A program made the translations under genes and the position numbers. The notes below the pieces were generated by a model that searched no databases, had not been told where the DNA came from, and saw nothing but the letters and a program-made list of their open reading frames with translations. A stretch of DNA of 64,000 nucleotides, taken from Diphasiastrum complanatum (taxonomy: Eukaryota; Streptophyta; Lycopodiopsida; Lycopodiales; Lycopodiaceae). Position 1 is the first letter of the stretch, and each line of letters opens with the position of its first letter. The stretch is from positions 48,942,599 through 49,006,598 of the forward strand of contig CM055109.1 of the NCBI GenBank assembly GCA_029204225.1, written 5' to 3'. This document shows, in pieces, positions 22,839 through 32,612 of the stretch.

Positions 22839-23335
22839 GGCTTGTAATCTTGCAATACATGCAAGCTACCTCCGGGTTACACCAACATTTCTTTTCGGTG
22901 TGTCCCTTCTTGCCACAATGGTTGCAAATCGTGATTGAGCTGCCCTCTTTTGGTGTCTTGCCTCCTTGCCTCCTCCGATCTTTAGTATAATAAGCCTTCT
23001 ATGAAGTCTTTACTTCTGTAGATTCTTCAGCTTTCCCTGCATTCAAATAAAATACTTTTTCGGCTATTGCCATAGCTGCATCTATTAGGAGTTCTGGATT
23101 TCACTGATCTTAGAGTAGAATATGATGATGGAAGGGATCTTAAGAATGTTGTCAGCTTTTGTCCCTCTGGAATAGCATGTGCTGGTCCAGACATCTTAAG
23201 AGCTGAAAACAAACTTTTCATCTCTTGTATATGCTGCTTTATGTTCTTGCCACTCCATTTCAGATTAAAGAGCCTACTCGTAAGATGAACCACTTCAGCA
23301 GTAGTCTTGGATTCATACCTCGCCCTAATTTATTG
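22839..23335 (-). pseudogene. Copia gag with two zinc knuckles
   Basis: Minus-strand reading from about 23330: ARYESKTTAEVVHLTSRLF, WSGKNIKQHIQEMKSLFSAL, GQKLTTFLRSLPSSY, which is Copia gag capsid-like sequence. Then follow CNHCGKKGHTEKKC and CMYCKITSHAAIYC. The double knuckle with an intervening W-C-N-P is the same layout as in the Copia at 13685-19971, so the two are relatives. Frame changes break the part between capsid and knuckles, and the N-terminal half is lost near 23335. Confidence 0.85.
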
Positions 23336-24326
23336 AGAGGTGTTTTTGTTACATAGAGAGTTATGTCAGTGTGATTAGCACAGACACTAGGATCCTCAGT
23401 GCCATATCACATCTTTTTTCACCAAGAGACACTCTAGGAAAGACCTTGAGGTACTATCAAAAGGATGAGGTAGATATATCAAGGGATTGACATCGACATC
23501 TAGATCGATGACAACGTACACCTATGAGTTAGGACGTTATGGCAGTTAGGAGTACTCACCAGTCTACGAGCATTCACACTAGGATACGACGAATTTCCTC
23601 ACCAATACCTACAGTACGCTAAGTCTATTTATCACAACTTTCTTCAACAAGGTTGTAGACTGAGCACACCTACACTGTATCCAAATTTCTAGTGCGCATT
23701 CACTTCTTGTAATCATCGAGATCGTCAACATCCACAAAAGATTTTCAAAAAATCTTTTGAAATGCAATCTATGTGGTTGGTTTTGCCTCACCTTTCAGGA
23801 ATAGCAAACAACTACTGTTTTCTTGTCACCCGACACTATAATTGGACCAACTATTCAGCCAATTGTCTACCACTTCAAGCTTCTTATCCTTTCACTCATC
23901 AGTAAAGTTCTATTGTGGGAATTACATATTACTAGTCAAAGGGGCTTGAATCTGATAAAATAAATGTTGAATATGAGCATCTTGTTGTCCATTCCCCTCT
24001 TGCAAATCAAGCATGATGCATCTATTGGAGTTGTAATATGTAATTTGGAGGAGTTTTTGGAACTTGAGAATTAGCCATAGCAATAGCAAATATTTTGTCA
24101 AAATGATAAATTACAATATAAGCATATATTGTTTCCCAAAAGTCATTAGTGCATTAAAGTACAAACAATATACAGTGTTTATTAATTAGCTTTACAAGAA
24201 CTCTCAATATCGTAATCCACCAATAAGCAACTGAACCTAAAAAATAGGAGTTCAATAGTCAAGAGTGAAATAACCAACTATTAGAGCACGAGCTAAATCA
24301 TCAGTACCACATCATACCATCACCAC
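23336..24326. other. no gene recognised
   Basis: Between the broken gag and a LINE fragment. At 24040-24086 the minus strand has a possible gag-like start (MANSQVPKTPPNY) followed by a stop, perhaps the displaced N-terminus of the gag to the left. The remainder is unassigned. Confidence 0.4.
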
Positions 24327-24763
24327 AGAGTTTGCAGTTCCTCCATTGCTAGTTGATGCTCTCTTCAGACTCATCGTGTTTATTCAGAGAGCCTTAGCAC
24401 TTCCTTCTGACAGATATACTTGTATGGCGGTTACCTCTTCGATGCAGCTTCACAGTCTGGGTTTCCACTCATCCTGGTATTCACAGACCACTCGTCTCTT
24501 GAGTTCACTCGGCATCCCCATCTCCGACCTTCCAGCAGGTACCCATGAGTATATCAGGCGATACATTTATCAAGCCTATCTTTGACATACCTGGCAGGGA
24601 CAGTTGGGTGTTAAACCTGACTTCTATCGGACTCATTTCTTAGAGCTTGATGTATCGGGCGTCCCAGTCCAGCCGCAGTACCTAGACTTTGGGTTATCAC
24701 TCTGTTTGAGATTTACATTGGGACAGTTCAGAGTATCTTCGTATCTTCACATCAGCTCTAGAT
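24327..24763 (+). pseudogene. LINE ORF2 C-terminal part, left of chromovirus copy 1
   Basis: Starts at EFAVP-like sequence and continues DALFRLIVFIQRALALPSD, LPAGTHEYIRRYIYQAYL, a stop, then LGVKPDFYRTHF and LRFTLGQFRVSS. It aligns with the LINE at 57.5-57.9 kb. It is interrupted at 24763 by the chromovirus (target duplication TAGAT) and resumes at 30990. The upstream RT and endonuclease are missing, so this was already a 5'-truncated LINE. Confidence 0.85.
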
Positions 24764-25121
24764 TGTAATAGATCCTAACACCACAGTAGGGCAAACACTA
24801 ACTGATCCACCCAACCTTGCCTACTCCCTGATATAGAGTAAGCCCCTCCTAGCCCAGTGTGAGGACTGGTAGCATGCTACTGCCAAGTGTCGGCCACGTG
24901 GCACTGACGTGGCCGACTGCACGTCGGGACCCAACTGGGGGCCCTATCCTGCTGACAGGGTCCCTAGGCTGTGTTAGGCCCGCCATGGCTATGGACCGTG
25001 CTGGGGCACACTACTCACACTGTCTTGCCCTGTTGGTCATGTACGCTGGACACGACCCTGACTGTGGTATCTGACCTATCTGTGTTCTCTAGGGTTCGGC
25101 ACTGGTTACGAGCTCGTAACA
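24764..25121 (-). repeat. 3' LTR of chromovirus copy 1
   Basis: Plus-strand ends are TGTAATAG and CGTAACA. It contains a 16-bp perfect palindrome at 25105-25120 and an inverted repeat with two ACGT cores at 24889-24917. Confidence 0.96.
24831..24917 (-). promoter_or_regulatory. putative LTR promoter: G-box/ABRE-like inverted repeat and TATA-like box
   Basis: At 24889-24917 an 11-bp perfect stem surrounds a 7-base loop. The left arm overlaps GCCACGTGGC, a G-box, and the right arm holds TGACGTGGC, an ABRE-like element. About 50 bp downstream on the minus strand is TCTATAT (24831-24838). This order is what a plant core promoter in U3 would show. The motif matches are direct; regulation by bZIP factors is inference. 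Confidence 0.5.
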
Positions 25122-25132
25122 CTCCCTCCCCC

Positions 25133-28100
25133 TTAAGAACTGTCTTGGTCCTCTAAGACAAAGTCTGGAAAAATCTTGCGAAGGACGCTGCCTCTTTCCG
25201 AAGTGGCATTCTCAACAGGCTGATCATTCCACTTAACCAGATATTCTCGGTATAGAGTATGACGAGTCTGCGTCTCTCTACTATCAAGAATTTCCTCTGG
25301 TTCATGTGGAGGTTGTTGAGGATCCAATGGGAGAACTAGAACACTGTCCCCTACCAGATTATCTGATCTGGTTAAGGCTTTTCGTAACTGACTTACATGA
25401 AAGACTGGAAAAACCTTACTGCTGTGTGGGAGTTCTAGTTCATAGGTGACCTCGCCTAGTCTCCTACTGATGGTAAAGGGACCACAATACCTTGGAGACA
25501 ACTTAGCACACACTCCTGATTTGAGGGTTTTAGAGTCAACTGGGACTCTCAAGTAGACTTTCTCACCAGTGGAGAACTGCACATCCCGTCTGTGTGGATC
25601 TGCATAATGCCTGGCTCGATCCTGGGATTGTCTAATGCTACGCTTAGCATGTTCTATCATCTGGTTTAGGTCTTCTAAAAAGTTTCTGGCTGCTTCAACT
25701 TTTTCTTGTTTAAACCCTACAGCTGTGGGTGAGCGTGGCTGAAAACCGTACATCAGCATAAATGGGCTGTATCCCGTAGCTGAATGTTTGGTACTGTTGT
25801 AAGCAAACTCTAATATCGAGAGATACTCCTCCCAATTAGTCTGCTTCTTGCTGACGTATGCACGAAGCATATCCTCCAGCACTTGATTTACCCTTTCTGT
25901 TTGACCGTCCGTCTGTGGATGGTCGGTGGTACTCATATTAAGTTTAGTATGGAGATGATGGAATACTGCCTTCCAAAAATTTTCAGTAAACTTACTGTCC
26001 CGGTCGCTGACTATGCCGGAAGGTAGACCGTACAATTTAAATAGCCCGTCTACAAACAACCTCGCTAACTCTGGAGCTCTAACGGTTGTTTTGGTCGGAA
26101 TAAAATGAGCCATTTTGGTCAGACGGTCAACTGTGACCCATATAGCGTCATTACCCTTTTGGGTTTTAGGCAGGCCTACTATAAAATCCATGGAGATACT
26201 CTCCCATTTACCAGCTGGTATTTCTAAGGGATGCAACAACCCTCCTGCCTTTAAACGCTCTGCTTTATTTACTTGACATTTCTGGCAACTGGTTACATAC
26301 TGGTGGACGTCCTTTTTCATACTGGGCCAGAAAAATTGCCTACGAAGAAGCTCATAGGTCTTCTGTATGCCTGGGTGTCCCGCGCTAGGATTGTCATGAC
26401 ATTCATATAGGACCTGCTGCCTATAATCCTCTGAATTGGGGACACATACTCTATCTCTATAGAGCAAGTACTCATCCTGAATGGAATACTGTTTCCATTT
26501 GAATCCTTGAGTCAACTGACCCTCAACCACTGGGGTTTGCTTGGGTAATACAGGCTCAGAATCCTCAACGTCATCTGACGACGTATACTCGGACTCATCA
26601 TCATCCTCAACGGAAGCTGCCGTATTCTTGGATGAACTGGCACCAGCCCCGGGAACTGGTTCTGGAGTCTGTAACTGTCTGTTCTGGACTGAGTTCCAGA
26701 TAATAGAGAAGAATGCATCATGCTGGCATTTCCCTCTCAAGGACTCGAGTAACTCATTACGAATCTGAGTAAAACTCAGCTCGTTTATCATAGGCATTCT
26801 GCTAAGGGCATCTGCTACTGTATTGAATTTTCCACGCCTATATCTGATAGACATGTCAAACTCTTGCATCAACTCTGCCCAACGTGCTTTCCGACCTCTA
26901 AGCTCAGGTTGATTGCAAAGGTATCTGAGACTCTCATGGTCTGTCAGGACCTCAAAGTTGGCACCATACAAATAATGCCTCCAAGTCTTAAGGGCATGGA
27001 CTATAGAAAAGAGTTCCTTTTCATAGGCACTGTACCTAGTCTGAGCTGGCTCGAGTTTTTTACTCTCGAACGCAACTGGTCGTCCACCCTGAGTTAGCAC
27101 AGCGCCTACTGCAAAGTCGCTAGCATCTGTTTCGACCACAAATGGCTGATTGGGGTCGACGACTTTTAAGACTGGTGCTGTAGCTAAGGCTGTTTTGAGA
27201 GCATCAAAGCTCTCCTGTTGTGCGGACTCCCAAATGAACTCCTTTCCCTTCCCCTTAAGGAGATTTGTCATAGGGACTGCTATCTGAGCATATTCCTTGA
27301 CAAATCGTCTGTAATATCCCGCCAGACCAAGAAAGATTTGAAGTTCCAAAATATTCTGAGGTCTCAGCCAACTGAGTATGGCTTTAACCTTATTTGGGTC
27401 CATCTTAATCCCATCTGAAGAGATAATGTGACCCAAATATGCTACTTCTTCAACGAAGAATTCACACTTGGATTGTTTAGCATAAAGCTTATGCTTTCTG
27501 AGCAGTCGAAACACCTTTCTGAGGTGTTTTAGATGCTCCTTCCTGGTTTTGCTGTAAACGAGGATGTCATCTAAAAATACGACTACAAATTTACCCAAGT
27601 ATGGTCTGAGGACACTGTTCATCAAGGTCATAAAGGTAGCTGGAGCATTTGTGAGCCCAAATGGCATCACCTTAAACTCATAATGACCGTGACGAGTCCT
27701 AAAAGCTGTTTTCGAGACATCTTCCGATTTTATACGGACTTGATGATATCCCGATCTGAGGTCTATTTTGCTGAAAAACTTAGCCCCGTCGAGTTGATCA
27801 AACAACTCGTCTGCCCGAGGCATAGGGTATTTATTCTTAATTGTGACTTTATTGAGGGCTCTGTAATCTACGCAAAGACGCATAGACCCCTCCTTCTTTT
27901 TCACCAATAGGACTGGTGAGGCCCATGGTGAACTACTGGTCTGAATTTGGCCTTTCCCAAGATAGTCTGTTAACTGCCTAGTTATTTCTTCATCCTCTGT
28001 TCGGCTGACCCGATACGGAGGTTGAGAAACAGGTGCTGTACCTGGTACTAGGTTTATTACATGATCTACCTCTCTGCTAGGTGGTAAACCATGTGGCAAA

Positions 28101-29920
28101 TCTTCAGGAAAAACATCTTTAAATTTAGACAATAAAGTTTCTAATTTACTGATTTTCTGCTGAATAGAACTGGAAATAGAAACTTCAGGAATAAACTGAA
28201 AGTCACATAAGAATACCTGATGGTCTTCGTCTCCGATTAGCTGACAGAGCTCTGAACTGCAGACCATAGGGCTGTTGGGAACATCATGCTCCCCATGCAA
28301 CTGGATCTCTCGGCCTTTATACTGAAAGCTGAGGGTGTTCTCCTGATAGTTTCTGTTTAGGGAAGGTCCTAAACTGTAGAGCCAATCTCTCCCGAGAACA
28401 ATGTCTGTTCGATCCAGGTGCATTATCTGAAAGTTTATTTGATCTTGGTACCCCTGAATACCAAGATTTAACTTACTTACCATAGTTTCCCATATTTTTT
28501 TATCTTCACCCTTAGCTAATGAAACTATGTACCTATGCTGACTAGGTACTTCTGGTAGTTTAAGCTTTTTAACCAGGGTGTGGTTGATGAAATTATGGGT
28601 TGCCCCATCATCAACCATGACTCTTACTGACTGGTTACCAACTTTCCCATGCATACGTACTAGGTCATGCGGCCCAAAGCTGAAGGGTCTCGCTAGCATT
28701 GCAGAGGTCAGCTGGCAACAGTGTTCATGATCTTCATGATACACTTTGATCTCGGAAGCTGCCGAGTCACTGGGGAAACATACAGTCTGAACAAGATGAA
28801 CTTGTTTTTTATCTTTCTTATCTTTTTTAGTGAAAGGCCCCTTGGGACACTGTCTGACTGTGTGTCCCTTGCCCATACACACAAAGCACAAACGTTCTTG
28901 TTTGGCTTTCTCAAAATCATCTAGTTTTAAGGGCTGTATGTGTGAAGGGCGTTTCTGAGGAGCTTCACCTTTAAATTTATCTTCTTTCTTTCTTTTTAAA
29001 AATTTCTTTTTAAATTGAAAGTCTTTCTGAGGAAGCTGCTCAGAAAGTGGTTGCTGTCTCGCTCTCTTCCTACCCACTGAATCATCATAGATTTGAGCAT
29101 ATCTGAGAGCTTGCTCAAGGGTAGTAGGCGAGTTTCTCTGGACCTCTACTTTATATTCATCTTTGAGGCCACGGACAAATCCCCTGATTTTTTGATAGTC
29201 ATCCATATTTTTAATCTTTAAAATTGCTTCTCGATACTGCGAGATATATTGGATGAGGGACTTGTCCATTACTGTTCTTTCCCAGGCTTCCCAGGCTCTA
29301 TCAAGTTCATTCTCTGGTAGAAATTCTCTTAGGAAAGCTTCTTCAAAAGCTTTCCATGACCGGGGAGTCTGCCCAGTCTCCTGGAGATTTAACCACCACT
29401 TATAGGCCATAGGCCCTAAAGAAAGACTGGCCTCAATAGCTTGCAAATGGTCAGGGGTCTGTTTAAGAGCATGAATGTTCTTCCATTTGCTGAGGAAGGT
29501 TTGTAGAATATCTGCATTTCTATCCTTCTCTTCCCCATTAAAAGTAGGAGGCTTTAAATCTTTAAAAACACTGGGGTGAGACCGTAAAGTCTCACCCGAA
29601 ACTGATGGAAGTGGAGAAGGGGATAACTGAGAAGTGGAGGGAAGGCTTCCTTTCGCGGAGCTCAAAATCAAGTTTTTGAGTTCAGCGAACGAGTCGTCCA
29701 CACTGGACTTGAAATTGGCTAATGCCAGCTTCAGTTCATCCACTTCTGTTACCAATTGGAGGAACTGCTCCTTGGTAACCAGTTCGTCGAGTTCTTCGGC
29801 GAACTGTTCTTGTTCTTCTACTTCCATGGGTTCCTTCCCTTTTCTGTAAGCCAAGGCTTCTGTTTCAAGTTCGTCGAAGCCTCTCTCCTGGGGTTGATCA
29901 GGTCCCTGAGGAGTGGTCAT
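25133..29920 (-). CDS. chromovirus Gag-Pol polyprotein, copy 1 (1595 aa)
   Basis: A single frame encodes all retrotransposon proteins. Gag is at about residues 1-400 with one CCHC knuckle ([14 protein letters not shown], about 344-357). The aspartic protease has DDGATHNFI near 437 and LGRDWL later. RT (about 640-820) has CVDYRALNK and the active site FLDDILVYS near 782. RNase H has [10 protein letters not shown] near 932. Integrase has the HHCC motif at about 1182-1217 and catalytic DDE near 1245, 1306 and 1342. A chromodomain ends the protein (about 1540-1590: [18 protein letters not shown]). The start is the first ATG after the leader. At residue 1574 the usual Trp is Ser (TCG for TGG). No stop or frameshift, so it may be active; gag and pol appear to be made without recoding. 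Confidence 0.96.
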   Translation of the reverse strand: MTTPQGPDQPQERGFDELETEALAYRKGKEPMEVEEQEQFAEELDELVTKEQFLQLVTEVDELKLALANFKSSVDDSFAELKNLILSSAKGSLPSTSQLSPSPLPSVSGETLRSHPSVFKDLKPPTFNGEEKDRNADILQTFLSKWKNIHALKQTPDHLQAIEASLSLGPMAYKWWLNLQETGQTPRSWKAFEEAFLREFLPENELDRAWEAWERTVMDKSLIQYISQYREAILKIKNMDDYQKIRGFVRGLKDEYKVEVQRNSPTTLEQALRYAQIYDDSVGRKRARQQPLSEQLPQKDFQFKKKFLKRKKEDKFKGEAPQKRPSHIQPLKLDDFEKAKQERLCFVCMGKGHTVRQCPKGPFTKKDKKDKKQVHLVQTVCFPSDSAASEIKVYHEDHEHCCQLTSAMLARPFSFGPHDLVRMHGKVGNQSVRVMVDDGATHNFINHTLVKKLKLPEVPSQHRYIVSLAKGEDKKIWETMVSKLNLGIQGYQDQINFQIMHLDRTDIVLGRDWLYSLGPSLNRNYQENTLSFQYKGREIQLHGEHDVPNSPMVCSSELCQLIGDEDHQVFLCDFQFIPEVSISSSIQQKISKLETLLSKFKDVFPEDLPHGLPPSREVDHVINLVPGTAPVSQPPYRVSRTEDEEITRQLTDYLGKGQIQTSSSPWASPVLLVKKKEGSMRLCVDYRALNKVTIKNKYPMPRADELFDQLDGAKFFSKIDLRSGYHQVRIKSEDVSKTAFRTRHGHYEFKVMPFGLTNAPATFMTLMNSVLRPYLGKFVVVFLDDILVYSKTRKEHLKHLRKVFRLLRKHKLYAKQSKCEFFVEEVAYLGHIISSDGIKMDPNKVKAILSWLRPQNILELQIFLGLAGYYRRFVKEYAQIAVPMTNLLKGKGKEFIWESAQQESFDALKTALATAPVLKVVDPNQPFVVETDASDFAVGAVLTQGGRPVAFESKKLEPAQTRYSAYEKELFSIVHALKTWRHYLYGANFEVLTDHESLRYLCNQPELRGRKARWAELMQEFDMSIRYRRGKFNTVADALSRMPMINELSFTQIRNELLESLRGKCQHDAFFSIIWNSVQNRQLQTPEPVPGAGASSSKNTAASVEDDDESEYTSSDDVEDSEPVLPKQTPVVEGQLTQGFKWKQYSIQDEYLLYRDRVCVPNSEDYRQQVLYECHDNPSAGHPGIQKTYELLRRQFFWPSMKKDVHQYVTSCQKCQVNKAERLKAGGLLHPLEIPAGKWESISMDFIVGLPKTQKGNDAIWVTVDRLTKMAHFIPTKTTVRAPELARLFVDGLFKLYGLPSGIVSDRDSKFTENFWKAVFHHLHTKLNMSTTDHPQTDGQTERVNQVLEDMLRAYVSKKQTNWEEYLSILEFAYNSTKHSATGYSPFMLMYGFQPRSPTAVGFKQEKVEAARNFLEDLNQMIEHAKRSIRQSQDRARHYADPHRRDVQFSTGEKVYLRVPVDSKTLKSGVCAKLSPRYCGPFTISRRLGEVTYELELPHSSKVFPVFHVSQLRKALTRSDNLVGDSVLVLPLDPQQPPHEPEEILDSRETQTRHTLYREYLVKWNDQPVENATSERGSVLRKIFPDFVLEDQDSS

Positions 29921-30618
29921 CTTCGAAACTGAAAGAGAGCTACCTTAACTTCTGAAGGAAAAAAGTCTAAAAGACTAATTTACAACTGTACAAGGGAAAG
30001 GAAAGATGACTTAGCTGTTTCTAAGGACTGTACTTCCAAAGAAAGAATCAAGAAAAGCCCTTTCAGCTCTTCCTCCACTGCTTTCAGATCTGCTGTCCGG
30101 AAAAATCAGAGATCAAGGTACCAAGAAAAAGAAACAAACTTCTGATCGTCTTGGCCCCTTCCCTCGCTGTCTGAGGTGTATACTTTTTGCTCCAAAATTT
30201 CCGTTTTAGGACCCAAAACAGTTGCAAACTTGTGGTTCCTGCCAAAGACCTTCAGCGCTGGACCTGCACCCACGATTCTGTCTCAGATCCGCTCCAAATT
30301 CCAGAAAATTTCACTCCAAATTCGAAGTTTCCACCCAATTTGGCAGCGCTGGACCTGCTCCACGTTTTCTATTTAAAATGTGCTCAAAAATCCACAACTG
30401 ATACATAAAAATCAAGGGTAAATCCCTGATTTTTCAGCGCTGAGCTTCTACAAGGGATTGTGCCTCAAACAACTGTAAATTCCCAGCAAATTTCAAGGAT
30501 TTGAAAGCTGTTCCTACAGCGATTTTCCTCCTCAATTCTTTCCTGAGAATCTGAGAAATCTTTCCTATCTTCTGATAGCTTTCTCTACTGCTGTCCTGAA
30601 CTCCCTAGGATGGAGATG
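29921..30618 (-). other. leader of chromovirus copy 1
   Basis: Untranslated region between primer site and start codon. CAGCGCTGGACCTGC-like phrases recur (near 30250 and 30343, with a shorter form near 30438). It differs strongly over most of its length from the leader of copy 2. Confidence 0.75.
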
Positions 30619-30630
30619 GCTCTGATACCA
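30619..30630 (-). other. primer-binding site of copy 1, initiator-Met tRNA
   Basis: The minus strand reads TGGTATCAGAGC, one base from the LTR end at 30632. Confidence 0.95.
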
Positions 30631-30631
30631 G

Positions 30632-30989
30632 TGTAATAGATCCTAACACCACAGTAGGGCAAACACTAACTGATCCACCCAACCTTGCCTACTCCCTGAT
30701 ATAGAGTAAGCCCCTCCTAGCCCAGTGTGAGGACTGGTAGCATGCTACTGCCAAGTGTCGGCCACGTGGCACTGACGTGGCCGACTGCACGTCGGGACCC
30801 AACTGGGGGCCCTATCCTGCTGACAGGGTCCCTAGGCTGTGTTAGGCCCGGCATGGCTATGGACCGTGCTGGGGCACACTACTCACACTGTCTTGCCCTG
30901 TTGGTCATGTACGTTGGACACGACCCTGACTGTGGTATCTGACCTATCTGTGTTCTCTAGGGTTCGGCACTGGTTACGAGCTCGTAACA
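30632..30989 (-). repeat. 5' LTR of chromovirus copy 1
   Basis: Same 358-bp sequence as 24764-25121. By eye it differs at two sites (CCCGGCATGG against CCCGCCATGG, and GTACGTTGG against GTACGCTGG). Ends at the TAGAT duplication. Confidence 0.96.
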
Positions 30990-31522
30990 TAGATTGAGAC
31001 TGGACGTTTCCAGGGTACCCCACGAGAGGAGAGGATATGCCGATTATGTTCACTGGGAGAAGTGGAGACTGAGGAGCATTTCATTTTCAGATGTCCTGCT
31101 TATTATGAGATACGAGGTCGATATCACTGCTTATTCAGAGACTCACCTGCCACTCTACATTCTCTCATCACCTATGAGGATCCCCGATGTGTGGCCCTTA
31201 TGTTACACGAGATGTCTCTGATTCGGAGAGTCCTTGCACAACTAGTTATTTCTGATACACAGACTCAGATTGCAGTTTTCTTCTCCAGAAGGAGAACACG
31301 GGCTGATTTAGAGATGGATGACGATACTCCTATTCCTATATGAGATCGACACTATGATCAACGTCATTGTCTGGTGCCCCACAGACTGGATACTCGGACT
31401 TCCAGAGGGAGAGCATTCATTATGATATGTCGTTCCAATCAGCTCCAGAGTATGAGACATAGTCATCGTCCGCGGATCACTACTGCACCAGATCATCTGG
31501 CTTCATCGGGCACATATATTTC
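30990..31522 (+). pseudogene. LINE ORF2 C-terminal zinc region, right of copy 1
   Basis: Continuation of 24327-24763. It encodes ETGRFQGTPREERICRLCSL, then EEHFIFRCPAYYEIRGRYHC, a Cys/His pattern like the zinc-binding region after many plant LINE reverse transcriptases, then CLFRDSPATLHSLITYEDPR. The tail is acidic and Arg-rich. It closely resembles 52.9-53.3 kb. The end of the LINE (3' UTR) is absent because the LTR of the Copia element begins at 31523. Confidence 0.85.
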
Positions 31523-32604
31523 TGTTATATAATTGAAAATAGAGATAGAAAGGATTGTTAAATCGAGGTTTACCAACCTAGGAATCCTTGATGGTCTTCT
31601 ACAACTCAAAATAGATCAAAATCAGCAGCATGCAATCAACATGCAAGCAAATACAGTGACATGCAATCAACATGCAAGCAAATATGGCTACATGCAAGCA
31701 ATCTGAAAAATTCTAGATGCATGCATGCAACATGCATGGACTAGTACTTGCACATGCAAACGAAAATTGCTAGCAAATTTTAATTTTGTCGACATGCAAT
31801 GAATAGATCAAACTTTCGAAGTAATCGGATCTGCTGGCTATGGAGGGCAGCGAGCAAGATGAAGAGGATGATGTAGGAATTTGCATGAAACTCATGTCAG
31901 AGACTTGCTACACAAACTAAAATGATAGTATATGTTGTAAGGAGCATTCTAACATCATTAATCCTAGAAATTGCTCCTCCAATTGGGTCGATTGGATCAC
32001 GAATGCTTGCTGTCCATGAATTTCCAGCAAGAAAAACTATACATTAGCAAGAATACAAAGCAATAAATCAGATCCAACAAGACACCAATCTAGGATAGCT
32101 TTACACTATCTAGGATTAATTAGCAAGAGATTCTACCACAAAAACAAATCACAAGAGCATATGTGAGAAGAAATCTCTCTCTCTCCAAAAGTGCGCCCAT
32201 CTAGGAGGTATCATTTATAGATTGGAAACAAATGATATGTGATGTACATGGCTTCCAAGTGTCAAAAGTAGGTGAAATAGGTGTCCCACATGCTAAGCAT
32301 GCACTTTCCCTCTTCATGCAATGATTTGCCTTGGTCCACAAGTTTCCTATATAGGAAAAATGCGCCCTCCTACAACATGAGAAAATTCATATAGTTCCAA
32401 CATATAGTTGGTAGCATGTAAAATTGCCCCTAGGGCCCCATGTACAACTTATGGGCCTACTCAAGGTTTTAAAACCTTTACAATAAAATTTTATAATGTT
32501 TACAAACTTGGTAAGCCTATTTAAACTTTGAGAGAATACAACGCAAATTAAAATTGCATGGCGCTAAAATACATGGTGAAATTGATCAAACTTAAACCAT
32601 AACA
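31523..32604 (-). repeat. 3' LTR of the split Copia
   Basis: About 1082 bp with plus-strand ends TGTTATATAA and CCATAACA, next to a minus-strand purine tract (AAACTTAGGAGGGAGC). The stretch 31625-31800 carries about ten CATGCA motifs. Confidence 0.88.
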
Positions 32605-32612
32605 GCTCCCTC

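Larger units (their letters stand above)
24764..30989 (-). mobile_element. Ty3/gypsy chromovirus, copy 1, complete
   Basis: 358-bp LTRs at 24764-25121 and 30632-30989 differ at only about two positions by eye. The element is flanked by TAGAT on both sides (24759-24763 and 30990-30994). On the minus strand it has a primer site, a leader of about 0.7 kb, one uninterrupted polyprotein, and a polypurine tract (AAGGGGGAGGGAG) abutting the 3' LTR. It is inserted in a LINE. The near-identity of its LTRs makes it the youngest of the three copies. It lacks visible inactivating breaks, although one chromodomain residue is unusual. Confidence 0.97.

Noticed and set aside
24859-25074. A 71-codon plus-strand frame found in most chromovirus LTR copies
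   Set aside because: It is the same LTR sequence repeated. The frame lies opposite to the element's transcription and has no recognisable domain; conservation follows from LTR identity.
26512-29849. Many frames of 60-80 codons overlapping the chromovirus polyproteins on either strand
   Set aside because: They are overlaps of a real 1595-codon frame, recur in each copy at the same place, and match no family.
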